Assembly: GCA_947372745.1 (NCBI GenBank)
Contig: CANBUY010000013.1
Coordinates: 1 to 53,534, forward strand
Length of the DNA stretch: 53,534 nt
Origin: Comamonadaceae bacterium
GTDB taxonomy: Bacteria > Pseudomonadota > Gammaproteobacteria > Burkholderiales > Burkholderiaceae_C
Direction: 5' to 3'
The notes under the pieces are model-generated. The model was not told the origin of the DNA, ran no database searches, and was given only the letters and a program-made list of their open reading frames with translations. A program made the translations under genes and the position numbers. Positions 1-8,713 of the stretch are shown in pieces. The number at the start of each line of letters is the position of its first letter. Position 1 is the first letter of the stretch.

Positions 1-302
1 CCGGCGTGGTCGGTGCCGGGAATCCACACGGTGTTGTCGCCGCGCATGCGGTGGTAGCGGGTGAGCGAGTCCATGATGGTTTGGTTGAACGCGTGTCCCA
101 TGTGCAGCGTGCCCGTCACGTTGGGCGGCGGCAGCTGAATAGCGAATGCCTCGGCGCCTGCTAGTGGCACGCCCGTGCCCCGGTGGCCGGCGTGTGCGTA
201 GTTGCGGCGCTCCCACTCGGGGCCCCAATGGGCTTCCAGCGCAGCAGGCTCAAAGGATTTGGACAGGCTGTTCAAGCCGGGTTGTTGCAGTTCGTCGTTC
301 AT
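1..302 (-). CDS. valS: Valine--tRNA ligase, N-terminal part (partial, runs off the window)
   Basis: Charges tRNA-Val with valine in the cytoplasm. Only the first 100 codons are present; the gene continues beyond base 1. The ATG at 302-300 opens [10 protein letters not shown]. Around residues 57-76 lies the class I synthetase signature [18 protein letters not shown], including the HMGH (HIGH-type) ATP-binding motif, followed by [23 protein letters not shown], which is the characteristic ValS continuation. LeuS and IleS differ in the PPPNVTG stretch, so ValS is a firm call. It is divergent from yaaA with about 210 bases between. I see nothing abnormal in the part present. Confidence 0.95.
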   Translation of the reverse strand, partial: MNDELQQPGLNSLSKSFEPAALEAHWGPEWERRNYAHAGHRGTGVPLAGAEAFAIQLPPPNVTGTLHMGHAFNQTIMDSLTRYHRMRGDNTVWIPGTDHA

Positions 303-419
303 GGTGATTTGGGCTCATGTGCCCCAGTGCCCGGTGGGCGGCTGGAGGCGAAGGCGCCATCTCGGGGGAGAGGGCGCAAAAATGGAGGGTTAACTGACCA
401 TTTTATTCGACCCGCACAT

Positions 420-458
420 GCTGCCTGACCGAGGCTGATTTCACCCTGCTCAGGCAGC
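420..458. other. Inverted repeat between valS and yaaA
   Basis: GCTGCCTGA at 420-428 is matched by its exact reverse complement TCAGGCAGC at 450-458, with a 21-base loop. It has no poly-T tail on either side, so it does not look like an intrinsic terminator. It could be a regulator site or a chance structure in a divergent promoter region. Nothing else recognisable lies in 303-514. Confidence 0.4.
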
Positions 459-514
459 GGCGCGATTTCGGCCCGACAATCAGCGTTGGCCTCAACTTCA
501 CCCCGTCACGCCCC

Positions 515-1291
515 ATGCTATTTCTACTGTCACCCGCCAAATCGCTGGACTTTGACCCCGCGCCCGCCGAGGTGCCGCACACCCAGCCGCTGTTTGTGCC
601 GCAGTCGGCAGCGTTGATTGAGATTTTGAAGGAGAAGTCTCCCCAGCAAATTGCCGAACTGATGAGCCTGAGCGACAGCTTGTCGGGCCTGAACGTGGCA
701 CGTTATGCGGCGTGGCGCCCCAAATTCACGGCCAAAAACGCCAAGCAGGCGGTGCTGGCTTTTAACGGCGATGTTTACGAGGGGCTGGACGCCAAAACCC
801 TGGCTGCCTCTGATTTGAACTGGCTGCAAAACCACCTGTGCATTTTGAGCGGCCTCTACGGCGTGCTGCGTCCGTTGGACTACATGCAGCCCTACCGCCT
901 GGAGATGGGCACCGCGCTTGAGAATGCGCAGGGCAGCAACCTGTACAAATTTTGGGGGCCACAACTCTCTAACTATCTGAACGAGCGCTTGCAGAAAGAC
1001 GTGAGCCCGGTGGTCGTCAACCTGGCCAGCCAAGAGTATTTCAAGGCGGTGGACCTGAAAGCGCTCAAGGCCCGCGTGGTCGAGTGCGTTTTTGAAGAGT
1101 TCAAAGACGGGCGCTACAAGATCATCAGCTTTTACGCCAAGCGTGCCCGGGGTCTCATGGCGCGCTTTGCTGCTACCCACCAGCTCGTCACGCCCGAGCA
1201 ACTTGAAGGCTTTAACCTTGAGGGCTACGCGTTTGACGTAAAAGCCTCGCAGCCCGAGCGTCTGGTATTTCGCCGCAGTCAAACCCCCTAA
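515..1291 (+). CDS. yaaA: Peroxide stress protein YaaA (DUF328/UPF0246)
   Basis: A 258-residue cytoplasmic protein of the YaaA/DUF328 family, which in E. coli limits intracellular iron and oxidative DNA damage during peroxide stress. The N-terminus MLFLLSPAKSLD and the internal SGLYGVLRPLDYMQPYRLEMG are the family hallmarks; the C-terminal KARGLMARF-like and YKIISFYAK segments are also present. The length is normal for the family (about 257). The ATG at 515 is the only reasonable start; no strong Shine-Dalgarno is visible. The exact biochemical activity of the family is not fully settled, so only the stress role is asserted from family knowledge. Confidence 0.93.
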   Translation: MLFLLSPAKSLDFDPAPAEVPHTQPLFVPQSAALIEILKEKSPQQIAELMSLSDSLSGLNVARYAAWRPKFTAKNAKQAVLAFNGDVYEGLDAKTLAASDLNWLQNHLCILSGLYGVLRPLDYMQPYRLEMGTALENAQGSNLYKFWGPQLSNYLNERLQKDVSPVVVNLASQEYFKAVDLKALKARVVECVFEEFKDGRYKIISFYAKRARGLMARFAATHQLVTPEQLEGFNLEGYAFDVKASQPERLVFRRSQTP

Positions 1292-1349
1292 ATTTATAAT
1301 AAATAAGCCTCTAGGCGCCTGAATATGTGCTTAAGCAGCTATTTATAAG
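1292..1349 (-). repeat. Dispersed Comamonadaceae-type repeat (AGCTGCT...GCCTCTAG family)
   Basis: Read on the minus strand, this spacer starts with AAATAGCTGCTTAAGCAC and ends with GCGCCTAGAGGCTTATTT. It resembles a short intergenic element that I recall from Acidovorax, Polaromonas and relatives (ATAGCTGCTAGCGC ... GCGCTAGAGGC). The second obvious copy in this window is at 12569-12612, sharing ATAGCTGCTTAAGCAC. It fills almost the whole yaaA-queF gap. The family assignment rests on memory and the two copies seen here. Confidence 0.5.
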
Positions 1350-1357
1350 TGAGCATC

Positions 1358-2227
1358 ATGAACCACCCAGAAAATTCCCAACTTGGAAAATCCTCGTACT
1401 ACATCGACCAATACGACGCATCCCTGTTGTTCCCCATCCCCCGCTCCGGCAAACGCGCCGAAATCGGTATTGCAGGCGCAGCCCCGTTCATGGGCGCCGA
1501 CATGTGGACAGCATTTGAGCTCAGTTGGCTCAATTTGCGGGGCAAACCGCAAGTGGCGCTGGCGCATTTCACCGTACCGTGCGACACGCCCAACATCATC
1601 GAGAGCAAGTCCTTCAAGCTCTACCTCAACAGCTTCAACAACACCCGCTTTGCCGACGCAGAAGCGGTGAAAGCGGTTTTAAGGGCAGATTTGAGCGAAG
1701 GCGTTTGGCGTCGTACGGGCACTGAAGCCAGCGGAGCTCAGATGGTGACCTCGTCCATTGGCGTCAGCATTTTGTTGCCGGAGTTGTTTGACCGCGAGCC
1801 CGTGCATGAGCTTGACGGCCTGAGTTTGGACCGCCTGGACGTGGAGTGCACCCGCTTTACCCCCGCGCCCGATTTGCTGACCGTGGCCTTGAATGAGCCG
1901 CCGGTGTCAGAAGTGCTGGTCAGTAATCTGCTTAAAAGCAACTGCCTGGTGACGGGGCAGCCTGACTGGGGCAGCGTGCAGATCAGCTACACCGGCCCGG
2001 CCATTGAGCAAGAAGGTTTGCTGCAGTATTTGGTGAGTTTTCGCAACCACAACGAGTTTCATGAGCAATGCGTGGAGCGCATCTTCATGGACATCTGGAC
2101 GCGCTGCAAACCTGCAAGACTATCGGTGTACGCCCGCTACACCCGCCGCGGTGGGCTAGACATCAACCCCTTTAGAACCAGCTACGCCCAAGCCCTGCCG
2201 CGCAACATTCGCACAGCGCGGCAGTAA
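1358..2227 (+). CDS. queF: NADPH-dependent 7-cyano-7-deazaguanine reductase (long form)
   Basis: Reduces preQ0 to preQ1 with NADPH in queuosine biosynthesis. The protein is about 289 residues, the length of the two-domain (E. coli type II) QueF. The catalytic cysteine lies in [20 protein letters not shown] with the downstream [15 protein letters not shown] motif, all typical of the T-fold reductase. The second half (residues 190-289) carries the other T-fold with [15 protein letters not shown] and the family ending [23 protein letters not shown] prefer the ATG at 1358, preceded by AAGTGAG at good spacing; an in-frame GTG at 1349 is the alternative. No preQ1 riboswitch is visible upstream; the spacer is a dispersed repeat. 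Confidence 0.95.
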   Translation: MNHPENSQLGKSSYYIDQYDASLLFPIPRSGKRAEIGIAGAAPFMGADMWTAFELSWLNLRGKPQVALAHFTVPCDTPNIIESKSFKLYLNSFNNTRFADAEAVKAVLRADLSEGVWRRTGTEASGAQMVTSSIGVSILLPELFDREPVHELDGLSLDRLDVECTRFTPAPDLLTVALNEPPVSEVLVSNLLKSNCLVTGQPDWGSVQISYTGPAIEQEGLLQYLVSFRNHNEFHEQCVERIFMDIWTRCKPARLSVYARYTRRGGLDINPFRTSYAQALPRNIRTARQ

Positions 2228-2250
2228 AACCGTTATTGCGACCCCTTTAC

Positions 2251-2361
2251 CCCGTCACTGCGAGGCCATAGGCCGCTGCAGTCCATCGTCGCCCGTCTAA
2301 GTTCATGGATCGCCGCGCTGTATTCGTCACTGCGAGCGTAGCGCGGCAGTCGCGATGACGG
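2251..2361. repeat. Degenerate copies of the GTCATTGCGAGCGAAGCGCGGCAATCC dispersed repeat
   Basis: Within the 169-base spacer after queF, 2252-2294 holds GTCACTGCGAGG followed by GCAGTCCATCGTC. The stretch 2304-2361 holds an inverted partner (ATGGATCGCCGCGCT) immediately followed by GTCACTGCGAGCGTAGCGC and GGCAGTCGCGATGACG. Clearer copies of the same element are at 11659-11697 and 14107-14146. Here the two orientations sit head to head, so the transcript could fold into a hairpin. Apart from these copies the spacer 2228-2396 holds nothing I recognise. Confidence 0.6.
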
Positions 2362-2396
2362 GTCTGGGGTTCAATTGCCAATGAAGCTCAGGTCTT

Positions 2397-3230
2397 TTAG
2401 CTCAGGTCTTTAAAACTATTTAGCGCACTCAAAGGCGTAAAGACAGGGGGCCGTTTGGCCTTCGCCGCGGTGATGGCTTCGCGCACATGCTGGTTGCTCC
2501 AGATCGCGCCTTGCAGCCAGCCCATTTGCTTGAGCGATTCGTCCACCGTGTGGTCACGGGCAAAGTGAACGGCTTGCTTGGTGCCCCAAATGGCAATCGG
2601 GGGCTTTTGGGCAATCTCACGGGCGCACTGCAAGGCGCCTTCCAGCAGCGCCTGCGGCGACTCGAACACCTCATTCACCAAACCGTAATCCAGCGCTTTT
2701 TGCGCGCTCAGACGCCGCCCCGTGTAGGCCAGCTCCTTCACCACGGCCAGCGGCATGAGCTTAGGTAGGCGTTGCAGCGTGCCTACATCGGCCACCATGC
2801 CGATGTTGATTTCCTGAATGCAGAAAAATGCATCCGCCGTGGCGTAGCGAATGCAGCAGGCCGTCACCATGTCCACCGCGCCGCCAATGCAGCCGCCCTG
2901 AATCGCGGCAATTACTGGAATGCGCAGCGTCTCCAGCTTGGTAAACGTAGCCTGCATGTCGCCCAGCAGGTCAAAAATGGCGGCGCGCCCCTCGGGGCTC
3001 TGGTCGTCCATGGCAATGGCGCCAGAAAACGTCTCCAGCGACATGCCCGCGCTGAAATGCTTGCCCGTGCTGCTGATCACCAACACGCGGGCGCTGCCCT
3101 CGCGGTGAAGCTGGGTGAGCACCCCGTCCAGCTCGCGCCAAAACGTGGGGTTCATGGCGTTCAGGGTCTCGGGCTGGTTGAGCACCAAGTGGGCGATGTG
3201 GTCGTTAGTGGTTAGGGAAAAGCATTGCAT
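2397..3230 (-). CDS. Enoyl-CoA hydratase/isomerase family protein, dienoyl-CoA-isomerase-like
   Basis: A crotonase-fold enzyme of 277 residues. The ATG at 3230 is preceded by a strong AAGGAG, which decides this start over longer in-frame options. Oxyanion-hole segments are GKHFSAGMS (about residue 60) and GGCIGGAVDMVTACC (about 115). The segment FFCIQEINIGMVADVGTLQRLPK matches the delta3,5-delta2,4-dienoyl-CoA isomerase (ECH1) subgroup. The acidic residues used by ECH1 are all retained (D of GGAVD, E of QEINIG, D of VADVG). It would shift double bonds in acyl-CoAs during oxidation of unsaturated or cyclic acids. It is divergent from the TRAP transporter genes, which suggests a catabolic role. 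Substrate unknown. Confidence 0.85.
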   Translation of the reverse strand: MQCFSLTTNDHIAHLVLNQPETLNAMNPTFWRELDGVLTQLHREGSARVLVISSTGKHFSAGMSLETFSGAIAMDDQSPEGRAAIFDLLGDMQATFTKLETLRIPVIAAIQGGCIGGAVDMVTACCIRYATADAFFCIQEINIGMVADVGTLQRLPKLMPLAVVKELAYTGRRLSAQKALDYGLVNEVFESPQALLEGALQCAREIAQKPPIAIWGTKQAVHFARDHTVDESLKQMGWLQGAIWSNQHVREAITAAKAKRPPVFTPLSALNSFKDLS

Positions 3231-3368
3231 GGTTTGGGGTCTCCTTGGAAGAACTGTACTGCTTGTTGCCTGGCTTGGCTGGCAATTGCGTGACAGGCAC
3301 GCCCTTGCGTCAAAATGCGATACTTTAAAGATGAATTTGCCCTTCAACTTTGCTCCTCGGCGACCACC

Positions 3369-3839
3369 ATGCGCAGGCTGATCCTCGCCGCCAGTGCGCT
3401 GGTCTTGCCTTTGGCCTTGATGCTGTTTGCACAATGGCCTTTGCGCGACGGGTTGCAAAGCCATGCACGGGAAGCCAATGATGGGGCTCAGATTCTGTTT
3501 GCTCTTTACGCCGCTGTGGCCATCACTGCGGCCACCCGCTCAGGCAGCCATTTCGCCCTTGAGAGCCACAAAAATATACCGATTAAAGGCGCCCGGTCTT
3601 GGCGCGTCTGGGGACTGGCGCTGTGCGTGGTGCCCTGGGCCTTGTTTTTGTTGTGGACCTCGGTGCCACAAATGCTGGCCTCGGTGGCTCGGTGGGAGTC
3701 TTTCAGCGAAGGGCTGACCCCGGGTTATTTCATGTTGCACATCGCGCTCGTCCTGTTGCCCATTTTGGTGTTGCTCGAGATGGCACATCGCTTGCTGCTC
3801 AAAGGCGGTTGGCTAAAAAATCATCACCCCTTGCCATGA
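3369..3839 (+). CDS. TRAP transporter small permease subunit (DctQ family)
   Basis: About 156 residues with four hydrophobic segments: residues 3-20, 39-57, 78-100 and 122-142 of this start. This is the usual DctQ topology. DctQ proteins pair with a large DctM permease and a periplasmic binding protein in sodium-driven uptake of organic acids. The ATG at 3369 gives a typical short N-terminus; an in-frame ATG at 3315 would add 18 residues, and neither start has a convincing Shine-Dalgarno. Its stop overlaps the start of the large subunit (ATGA at 3836-3839), so the two are translationally coupled. No binding-protein gene is nearby. Identification rests mostly on topology and context because DctQ sequences diverge strongly. 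Confidence 0.78.
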   Translation: MRRLILAASALVLPLALMLFAQWPLRDGLQSHAREANDGAQILFALYAAVAITAATRSGSHFALESHKNIPIKGARSWRVWGLALCVVPWALFLLWTSVPQMLASVARWESFSEGLTPGYFMLHIALVLLPILVLLEMAHRLLLKGGWLKNHHPLP

Positions 3840-5287
3840 TGGAGACCTTCCCCACGGCCGGACTCTGGATGTTGCTCACTTTGGCGGTGTTGATCACGAC
3901 CACCGGTCTCCCGGTCTGGGCTTTGCTGATTGGCACGGCCACCGCTTTTGCCGCATTCGGCTGGCTGGTGGGGCTGATTGACCTGCCAGTGCTGAGCGCC
4001 ATCAGCGGAAGAACGCTGGGGCTACTGGAGAATGACCTGCTGCAGGCCTTGCCCTTGTATGTTTTTGTGGGCATTCTGCTGCAGCGTTTGACCTTGGCGG
4101 ACACCTTGTTTTCCGTCTTGGCCCGCCTGTTTCACTGGACCGGGGCTGGGACCTCCTTGGCTGCCTTTGGCGTCGGCGCTTTGGTGGCGCCCATGAATGG
4201 CTCGGTCGCCTCCAGTTCAGCCATGATGGCTCGTTTGGTCGCGCCACGACTCGCGCAGATGAACACGGCGGCGGCCACCGCGCTCATCAGCGTCTCCAGC
4301 ACCATTGGTGTGGTGGTGCCGCCTTCATTGGTGCTTATCCTGTTGGGCGATGCCATGCTGCGCGCCCATACAGAAGCCAGTAACCTGCCTGGCTATGTGC
4401 TGGGAAGCCAGCGCATCATCAACACCCAAGACGTCTTTCACGCGGCCCTGATGCCCGCTGGCGTTGTTTTGCTGCTGTGGATGCTGGTCGCTTGGTGGCA
4501 GGGACGTCAATCGGTTTGTGGCCCTCCCAAACCAAGACTTTCTGGCGCCCAATGGCTGGTGTCTGTTGGCGTTATTGTCGTCACCTTGCTGTTGCTGAGC
4601 GCTGTTTTTTTAGGGAAATTATTTGCCGTCGAGGCTGCTGCCACCGGAGGTGTTTTGCTGATCATGGTGACGCTGGCCAGCCGTGGGCTTGGCCGCACTC
4701 AATGGCGCGCCGTGCTGTCGGATACCTTGAATTTGAGCGGTGCGCTCCTGGCATTGCTGGTGGGGGCGACCACCTTTAGCCTGATTTTTCGGCTGTTTGG
4801 CACTGACCGTTGGATGACCAGCCTTGTGATGAACAGCCACTTGGCGCCGCTCTTGACAGCCGCCCTCGTGTTGCTTCTGGTGGCCTTGTGCGCGTGGGTG
4901 CTGGACGCCTTTGAAATGATTTTTGTCATCATCCCCATCCTGGCCCCGCTTCTGATCGCCTTGTTGGGGGATGCCCAGCAAGTAGCGGTGCTGTTGCTGC
5001 TGGTTTTACAACTCAGTTTTTTAATGCCGCCGCTGGGTTATGCCGTGATGATGGCGCGTTCTCATTCGGGGCTGTCCCGCAGCTCGGTGTGGGACACCTT
5101 GCGAGCGCTACGTCCCTATATCGCGGTGCAGTCTACTGTGACCCTCTGGGTTTTCTTCATGCCTTCGGTGCTCCACACGTTCGACGCCCCGCTTCAAGTG
5201 CAAGCGCCTATCTCGGCCGAAGACCTTGATCGGCAGATGCGTGAGATGGCCGAAAAAGGCGACCAGTTAGAAGGCGCGGCACGATAA
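3836..5287 (+). CDS. TRAP transporter large permease subunit (DctM family)
   Basis: About 483 residues, with a dozen or more hydrophobic helices of the TRAP large subunit. The motif FGVGALVAPMNGSVASSSAMMARL and the following VSSTIGVVVPPSLVLILLG are DctM signatures (the first conserved GS-x-A region and the PPS loop). A second inverted half contains LDAFEMIFVIIPILAPL and LSFLMPPLGYAVMM. The ATG at 3836 overlaps the small-subunit stop; a longer reading frame upstream is overlap, not a better start. The protein likely moves an organic or aromatic acid with Na+ across the inner membrane. The missing DctP must be encoded elsewhere, or another binding protein is used. Converges on a tannase gene after 47 bases. 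Confidence 0.92.
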   Translation: MMETFPTAGLWMLLTLAVLITTTGLPVWALLIGTATAFAAFGWLVGLIDLPVLSAISGRTLGLLENDLLQALPLYVFVGILLQRLTLADTLFSVLARLFHWTGAGTSLAAFGVGALVAPMNGSVASSSAMMARLVAPRLAQMNTAAATALISVSSTIGVVVPPSLVLILLGDAMLRAHTEASNLPGYVLGSQRIINTQDVFHAALMPAGVVLLLWMLVAWWQGRQSVCGPPKPRLSGAQWLVSVGVIVVTLLLLSAVFLGKLFAVEAAATGGVLLIMVTLASRGLGRTQWRAVLSDTLNLSGALLALLVGATTFSLIFRLFGTDRWMTSLVMNSHLAPLLTAALVLLLVALCAWVLDAFEMIFVIIPILAPLLIALLGDAQQVAVLLLLVLQLSFLMPPLGYAVMMARSHSGLSRSSVWDTLRALRPYIAVQSTVTLWVFFMPSVLHTFDAPLQVQAPISAEDLDRQMREMAEKGDQLEGAAR

Positions 5288-5334
5288 GACCTGTTCTCTA
5301 TGGGTTTACACGAAAAGCGCAAGTTGCCCTGCAG

Positions 5335-6930
5335 TTAGCGGCATGAAAAGTTGGCTGCATCCTCAACGCTGCCACTTCCCTTGTAATGCGCATACTTCGG
5401 GTACGCGCACAGGGGGCGGGTCCGGTCAGGGAAGACGCTGGTGCCACTGGCCATCAGGCTGTCAGGGGCTTTGCCCTTTTCAACCCAATCTACCAAAGCG
5501 CCCAGTCCATCCATACTGTCGGTGGCTGCGCCGCCCGCACAATGCCCCATGCCGGGAACCAGAAAAAGCCGTGCGAAATCAGTCGTCTTGGGGCCGTTGT
5601 CGGCATTGAGCCGCTGGTAATAGTCCACCACTTCATTGGCAGAAAATATGGGGTCTGCCAAGCCGTGGATGAACATCAGTTTGCCACCTCGGGACTGAAA
5701 ACCTTCAAGTTTGGTGTCGTCCGCTGTATTGAAAATCCAGGCATGGGCGTCCATGCGCTGTGGGTCTCGATCAAAGTCAAACTTGTAGATGTTCAAGCTT
5801 CTGTCGGGCGGGGTGACGAAGTAGCCTTGCAGCGCATCTTCCATCAGGAACACATGGCGTGAGTTCGCTTTGGCCGTGCTTGAGTTTCCCAGCTTCCAGC
5901 CGCGCCAGTCATTTTTTGGGTGGCCCATGCCGGGGTCCCAAGGCCAGGAGGCATACAAGGATTTACCGGCACTGTCTTTGGCCCCTGCAAAAATTTTCTT
6001 CAAAGCATTGACTTGGCCGGGCGCTAGGCACGCCTCGGTTTTGGCTCCTGTGCATTGCAGTTTGGCGACATCGAATTTGCAGGCTGCCGGGTTGGACACC
6101 AGCCCATCGGCCACGCCGTCCTGGGCATCACACGCTTCAAGGATGCCTTGGCGCACCAGTCCCAGGTCGGCATCGGACAAGGCCTTGCTCAACACGGGTT
6201 TGCCATCATCACCCGATGGGGCTATCGCCTGAAGGGCTTGCGTGTCCCAAGCCGCCGCGATCGTGGCCCCCTTGGACACGCGCATGGCCGGGGCCATGGC
6301 AATCACGCCATCAAAGTAGCTGGGAAACCGTTGGGTAAACATCATGCCCTGACGTCCGCCCCCTGAGCAACCAATGAAGTAGGCGCGGTCGGCAGGTTTG
6401 GCGTAATAGCGCTTGACCAGCTCTTTGGCCGTGACGGCTACTTGGTCATGGGCGTTGTAGGCATTGTCCGTGCGGGCGATGGGGTCAAAGCCAAAGTCCG
6501 CGGTGGGTCCCTGGTGGCCGGCATCGGTGGTCACCACCGCAAATCCCCGGTTCAGGGCGTATCCGGGTGCCGCTTGGGGCCCGACGGCGGGGCGCACCAC
6601 ACCGTCATTGCCACCGCCCCCTTGGTAGAGCAGGCGGCCATTCCATTGCACCGGCAGGCGCATTTCAAAACCAATGTGGTAAGGCTTGCCGTCCTGACCT
6701 TTGCGCTCGACCATGCGACCCGTGAGCTTGCAGTGCGCTGTCAGCAAGGGGCCTATGGTGGTGCCTGCGGGTCGCACGGTGTCCCCGGCAACTTGCTCTA
6801 CCTGCAGCTTGACGCCTGCAGGCGCTTGGGCCGCAAAGCCCGCGCAGTCGGTGGTTTGAGCCCACAGCGCACTGCCTGAGGATAGCAGCGCAAGAAGTAG
6901 CAAAGGCGTTGAGTGATGGCGTGCACGCAT
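5335..6930 (-). CDS. Tannase/feruloyl esterase family alpha/beta hydrolase (secreted)
   Basis: Hydrolyses ester bonds of phenolic acids (family: fungal tannase, feruloyl esterase, MHETase; PF07519). It has 531 residues with a Sec signal peptide, an N-terminal R-x-R-H followed by LLLLALLSSGSALWAQ, cleaved after AWA. The catalytic serine is S189 in FIGCSGGGRQG. The paired cysteine C188 and the C-terminal H463-C464 of MGHCAGG form the family's CS-D-HC disulfide-bridged triad, and LADPIFS supplies the Asp. GGAG-type Shine-Dalgarno (CCGGAGAATCC) precedes the ATG. It lies 18 bases downstream of a second paralogue and is transcribed with it. Substrate is unknown; periplasmic or extracellular location is inferred from the signal. 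Confidence 0.92.
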   Translation of the reverse strand: MRARHHSTPLLLLALLSSGSALWAQTTDCAGFAAQAPAGVKLQVEQVAGDTVRPAGTTIGPLLTAHCKLTGRMVERKGQDGKPYHIGFEMRLPVQWNGRLLYQGGGGNDGVVRPAVGPQAAPGYALNRGFAVVTTDAGHQGPTADFGFDPIARTDNAYNAHDQVAVTAKELVKRYYAKPADRAYFIGCSGGGRQGMMFTQRFPSYFDGVIAMAPAMRVSKGATIAAAWDTQALQAIAPSGDDGKPVLSKALSDADLGLVRQGILEACDAQDGVADGLVSNPAACKFDVAKLQCTGAKTEACLAPGQVNALKKIFAGAKDSAGKSLYASWPWDPGMGHPKNDWRGWKLGNSSTAKANSRHVFLMEDALQGYFVTPPDRSLNIYKFDFDRDPQRMDAHAWIFNTADDTKLEGFQSRGGKLMFIHGLADPIFSANEVVDYYQRLNADNGPKTTDFARLFLVPGMGHCAGGAATDSMDGLGALVDWVEKGKAPDSLMASGTSVFPDRTRPLCAYPKYAHYKGSGSVEDAANFSCR

Positions 6931-6948
6931 AGCGGATTCTCCGGCGTT

Positions 6949-8649
6949 TTATTGACAAACAAAGTTTTTCGAATCTTCAATAGAGCCACTGCCCAAGTAC
7001 TTGGCGACTGTGGGTGAAGCGCACAGGGGTCGGGTGCGCGTGGCAGACCAGTCCTTGGGAAGCTCGGCATTCACGCCGCCGGCATTGCCCGCACCCCGCA
7101 CACTTGCCACCACACTTTTTGGTGCGATACCCTGCTCAACCCACTGCACCAGCGGCGTGAGTAAATCAACTTGGTCTGCCGCCGGTCCACCGCTGCAATG
7201 GTTCATGCCGGGGATGGGGAAGTAGCGCGCAAAGTCGTTGCCTGGGTTGGCACCTGCCTTGCCTAGGCGCTCCATCCATTGGCGTGTGTCTTCAGATGAA
7301 AAAATAGGATCGCTCACCCCGTGGTAAAGCATGATCTTGGCGCCCCGTGCACGCAGGGGCAGCAGATTGACCGGGTTTTCCTGACCCACGGGCATCATGA
7401 GCGACAGGCCTGTTTCTTGGTACACCGCATTGGTGGTGGAGAACATTGCCAGCAGCTCGGAGGCATTGCTCTTGAGCGGGTTCACCGGACCCGGCGGCAC
7501 GCTGAACACCGTGCCAATGGCCAAGGGGTCCAGTGCCAATGAGTTCACAAATTTCCACTTGGCCCAGTCACTCCCCGCGACCCCCGGGTCATAGGCAAAG
7601 CGGGCATAAAGTGGCTGACCGGCCTTTGACTTTCCGCCAGAAAATACGGATGCAATGACAGACTTTTGTGCACTCGTCAGGCAGTTGCCATCTCGCTCAG
7701 CGCTGCAGGTTTTGACATCACTCTGCACATTGAAGGCGGCTTGGCAGGCTTGGGTTGCCTGCACCATGCCATCGCGCGCACCGTCCAGGGCATCGCATTT
7801 TTCAAGAATGGCGTTGGCCACCCATTGGCGCTCCTGCGCCGTGAAGGCGCTGCCCAAATCAGCCAGTGTTCCGTTGGGATTCATGGGGTGCTTGACGGTG
7901 GCACCCGGCGTGGCGAGTCCGGCCCATTGCTGCGCCCCCTCGATTTGGGCCAGCGCGGCGTAGGGCAGGCGGTAGCCCGGCGCCCCGGCGAGAAAGCCGT
8001 CGTACTGCTCCCCAATCCGGGAGGCCGCCACCATCGCATGCCTTCCACCGTTTGAACAGCCCCCGATATAGGACCGATCCGGCCCCTTGCCATAAGCTTG
8101 TGAAATCAGGTTTTTGGCCATGGGCGTGAGCTTTTCTACCGCCTGATAACCATAGTCCAACCGGGCCTGGGGCTCAAGACCAAAAACGGTTGTTTGTGGG
8201 CCCGTATGGCCAGCGTCTGAGCTGATCACGGCAAAGCCCTGCATCAGCGCACCCGTGAGCGGCCCCCCGCCCAAAGCACCCTGCGCCGGCACCACGGCGC
8301 CATCCAGGCCTCCGTTGCCTTGGTAGTAAAAGCGACCGTTCCAGTCCATGGGTAGGCGCATTTCAAAACCCAGCGCGTAGTCCCGGCCATCGCTGCCCTT
8401 GCGCTCGTGCATGCGACCTTTCACCAGGCAGTGCTCAGGCACCGCGCGCTCACCCAGCTTGAGGGTGCCCGCCGACACATCGACCACCGACTCAATGCGG
8501 GTGTTGTCTAGCTTCAACTGTGACGCCAGCGTGGTGCACGCCAGCAGGCGCGCGCCTGTGGCGGCCTTGAGCGGCTTAAGCTCGCTCTGCGTCAGGGACG
8601 TGCAGGCTGCCAGCACACTGACGGCAGAAATAATGCCAAAAATTTTCAT
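6949..8649 (-). CDS. Tannase/feruloyl esterase family hydrolase (lipoprotein)
   Basis: Second tannase-family enzyme, 566 residues. The start at 8649 (MKIFGIISAVSVLAACTS) gives a short lipoprotein signal with lipobox LAAC and Cys16 as the acylated residue, so it is likely anchored in the outer membrane; GGAG precedes it. The nucleophile is S199 with C198 in YIGGCSNGGRHAM, the Asp in GVSDPIFSS, and the His-Cys pair in MNHCSGG, the complete CS-D-HC set. It is roughly 40 percent similar by eye to its downstream neighbour, so the pair probably arose by duplication. DUF3237 lies 64 bases upstream in the same direction. The lipoprotein versus soluble difference suggests a division of labour on one ester class. 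Confidence 0.9.
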   Translation of the reverse strand: MKIFGIISAVSVLAACTSLTQSELKPLKAATGARLLACTTLASQLKLDNTRIESVVDVSAGTLKLGERAVPEHCLVKGRMHERKGSDGRDYALGFEMRLPMDWNGRFYYQGNGGLDGAVVPAQGALGGGPLTGALMQGFAVISSDAGHTGPQTTVFGLEPQARLDYGYQAVEKLTPMAKNLISQAYGKGPDRSYIGGCSNGGRHAMVAASRIGEQYDGFLAGAPGYRLPYAALAQIEGAQQWAGLATPGATVKHPMNPNGTLADLGSAFTAQERQWVANAILEKCDALDGARDGMVQATQACQAAFNVQSDVKTCSAERDGNCLTSAQKSVIASVFSGGKSKAGQPLYARFAYDPGVAGSDWAKWKFVNSLALDPLAIGTVFSVPPGPVNPLKSNASELLAMFSTTNAVYQETGLSLMMPVGQENPVNLLPLRARGAKIMLYHGVSDPIFSSEDTRQWMERLGKAGANPGNDFARYFPIPGMNHCSGGPAADQVDLLTPLVQWVEQGIAPKSVVASVRGAGNAGGVNAELPKDWSATRTRPLCASPTVAKYLGSGSIEDSKNFVCQ

Positions 8650-8713
8650 GTGCGTAGTCTCCGTTTTGCTTATTAATGGGTTTTTGCAAGGTAAGCAGGG
8701 TGGGCGCGGGTGT

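Noticed and set aside
530-1282. 250-residue minus-strand frame inside yaaA
   Set aside because: Antisense shadow of a clear YaaA gene in GC-rich DNA; no ribosome site or family resemblance.
1292-1357. preQ1 riboswitch upstream of queF
   Set aside because: The spacer is taken up by a dispersed repeat and has no preQ1 pseudoknot pattern.
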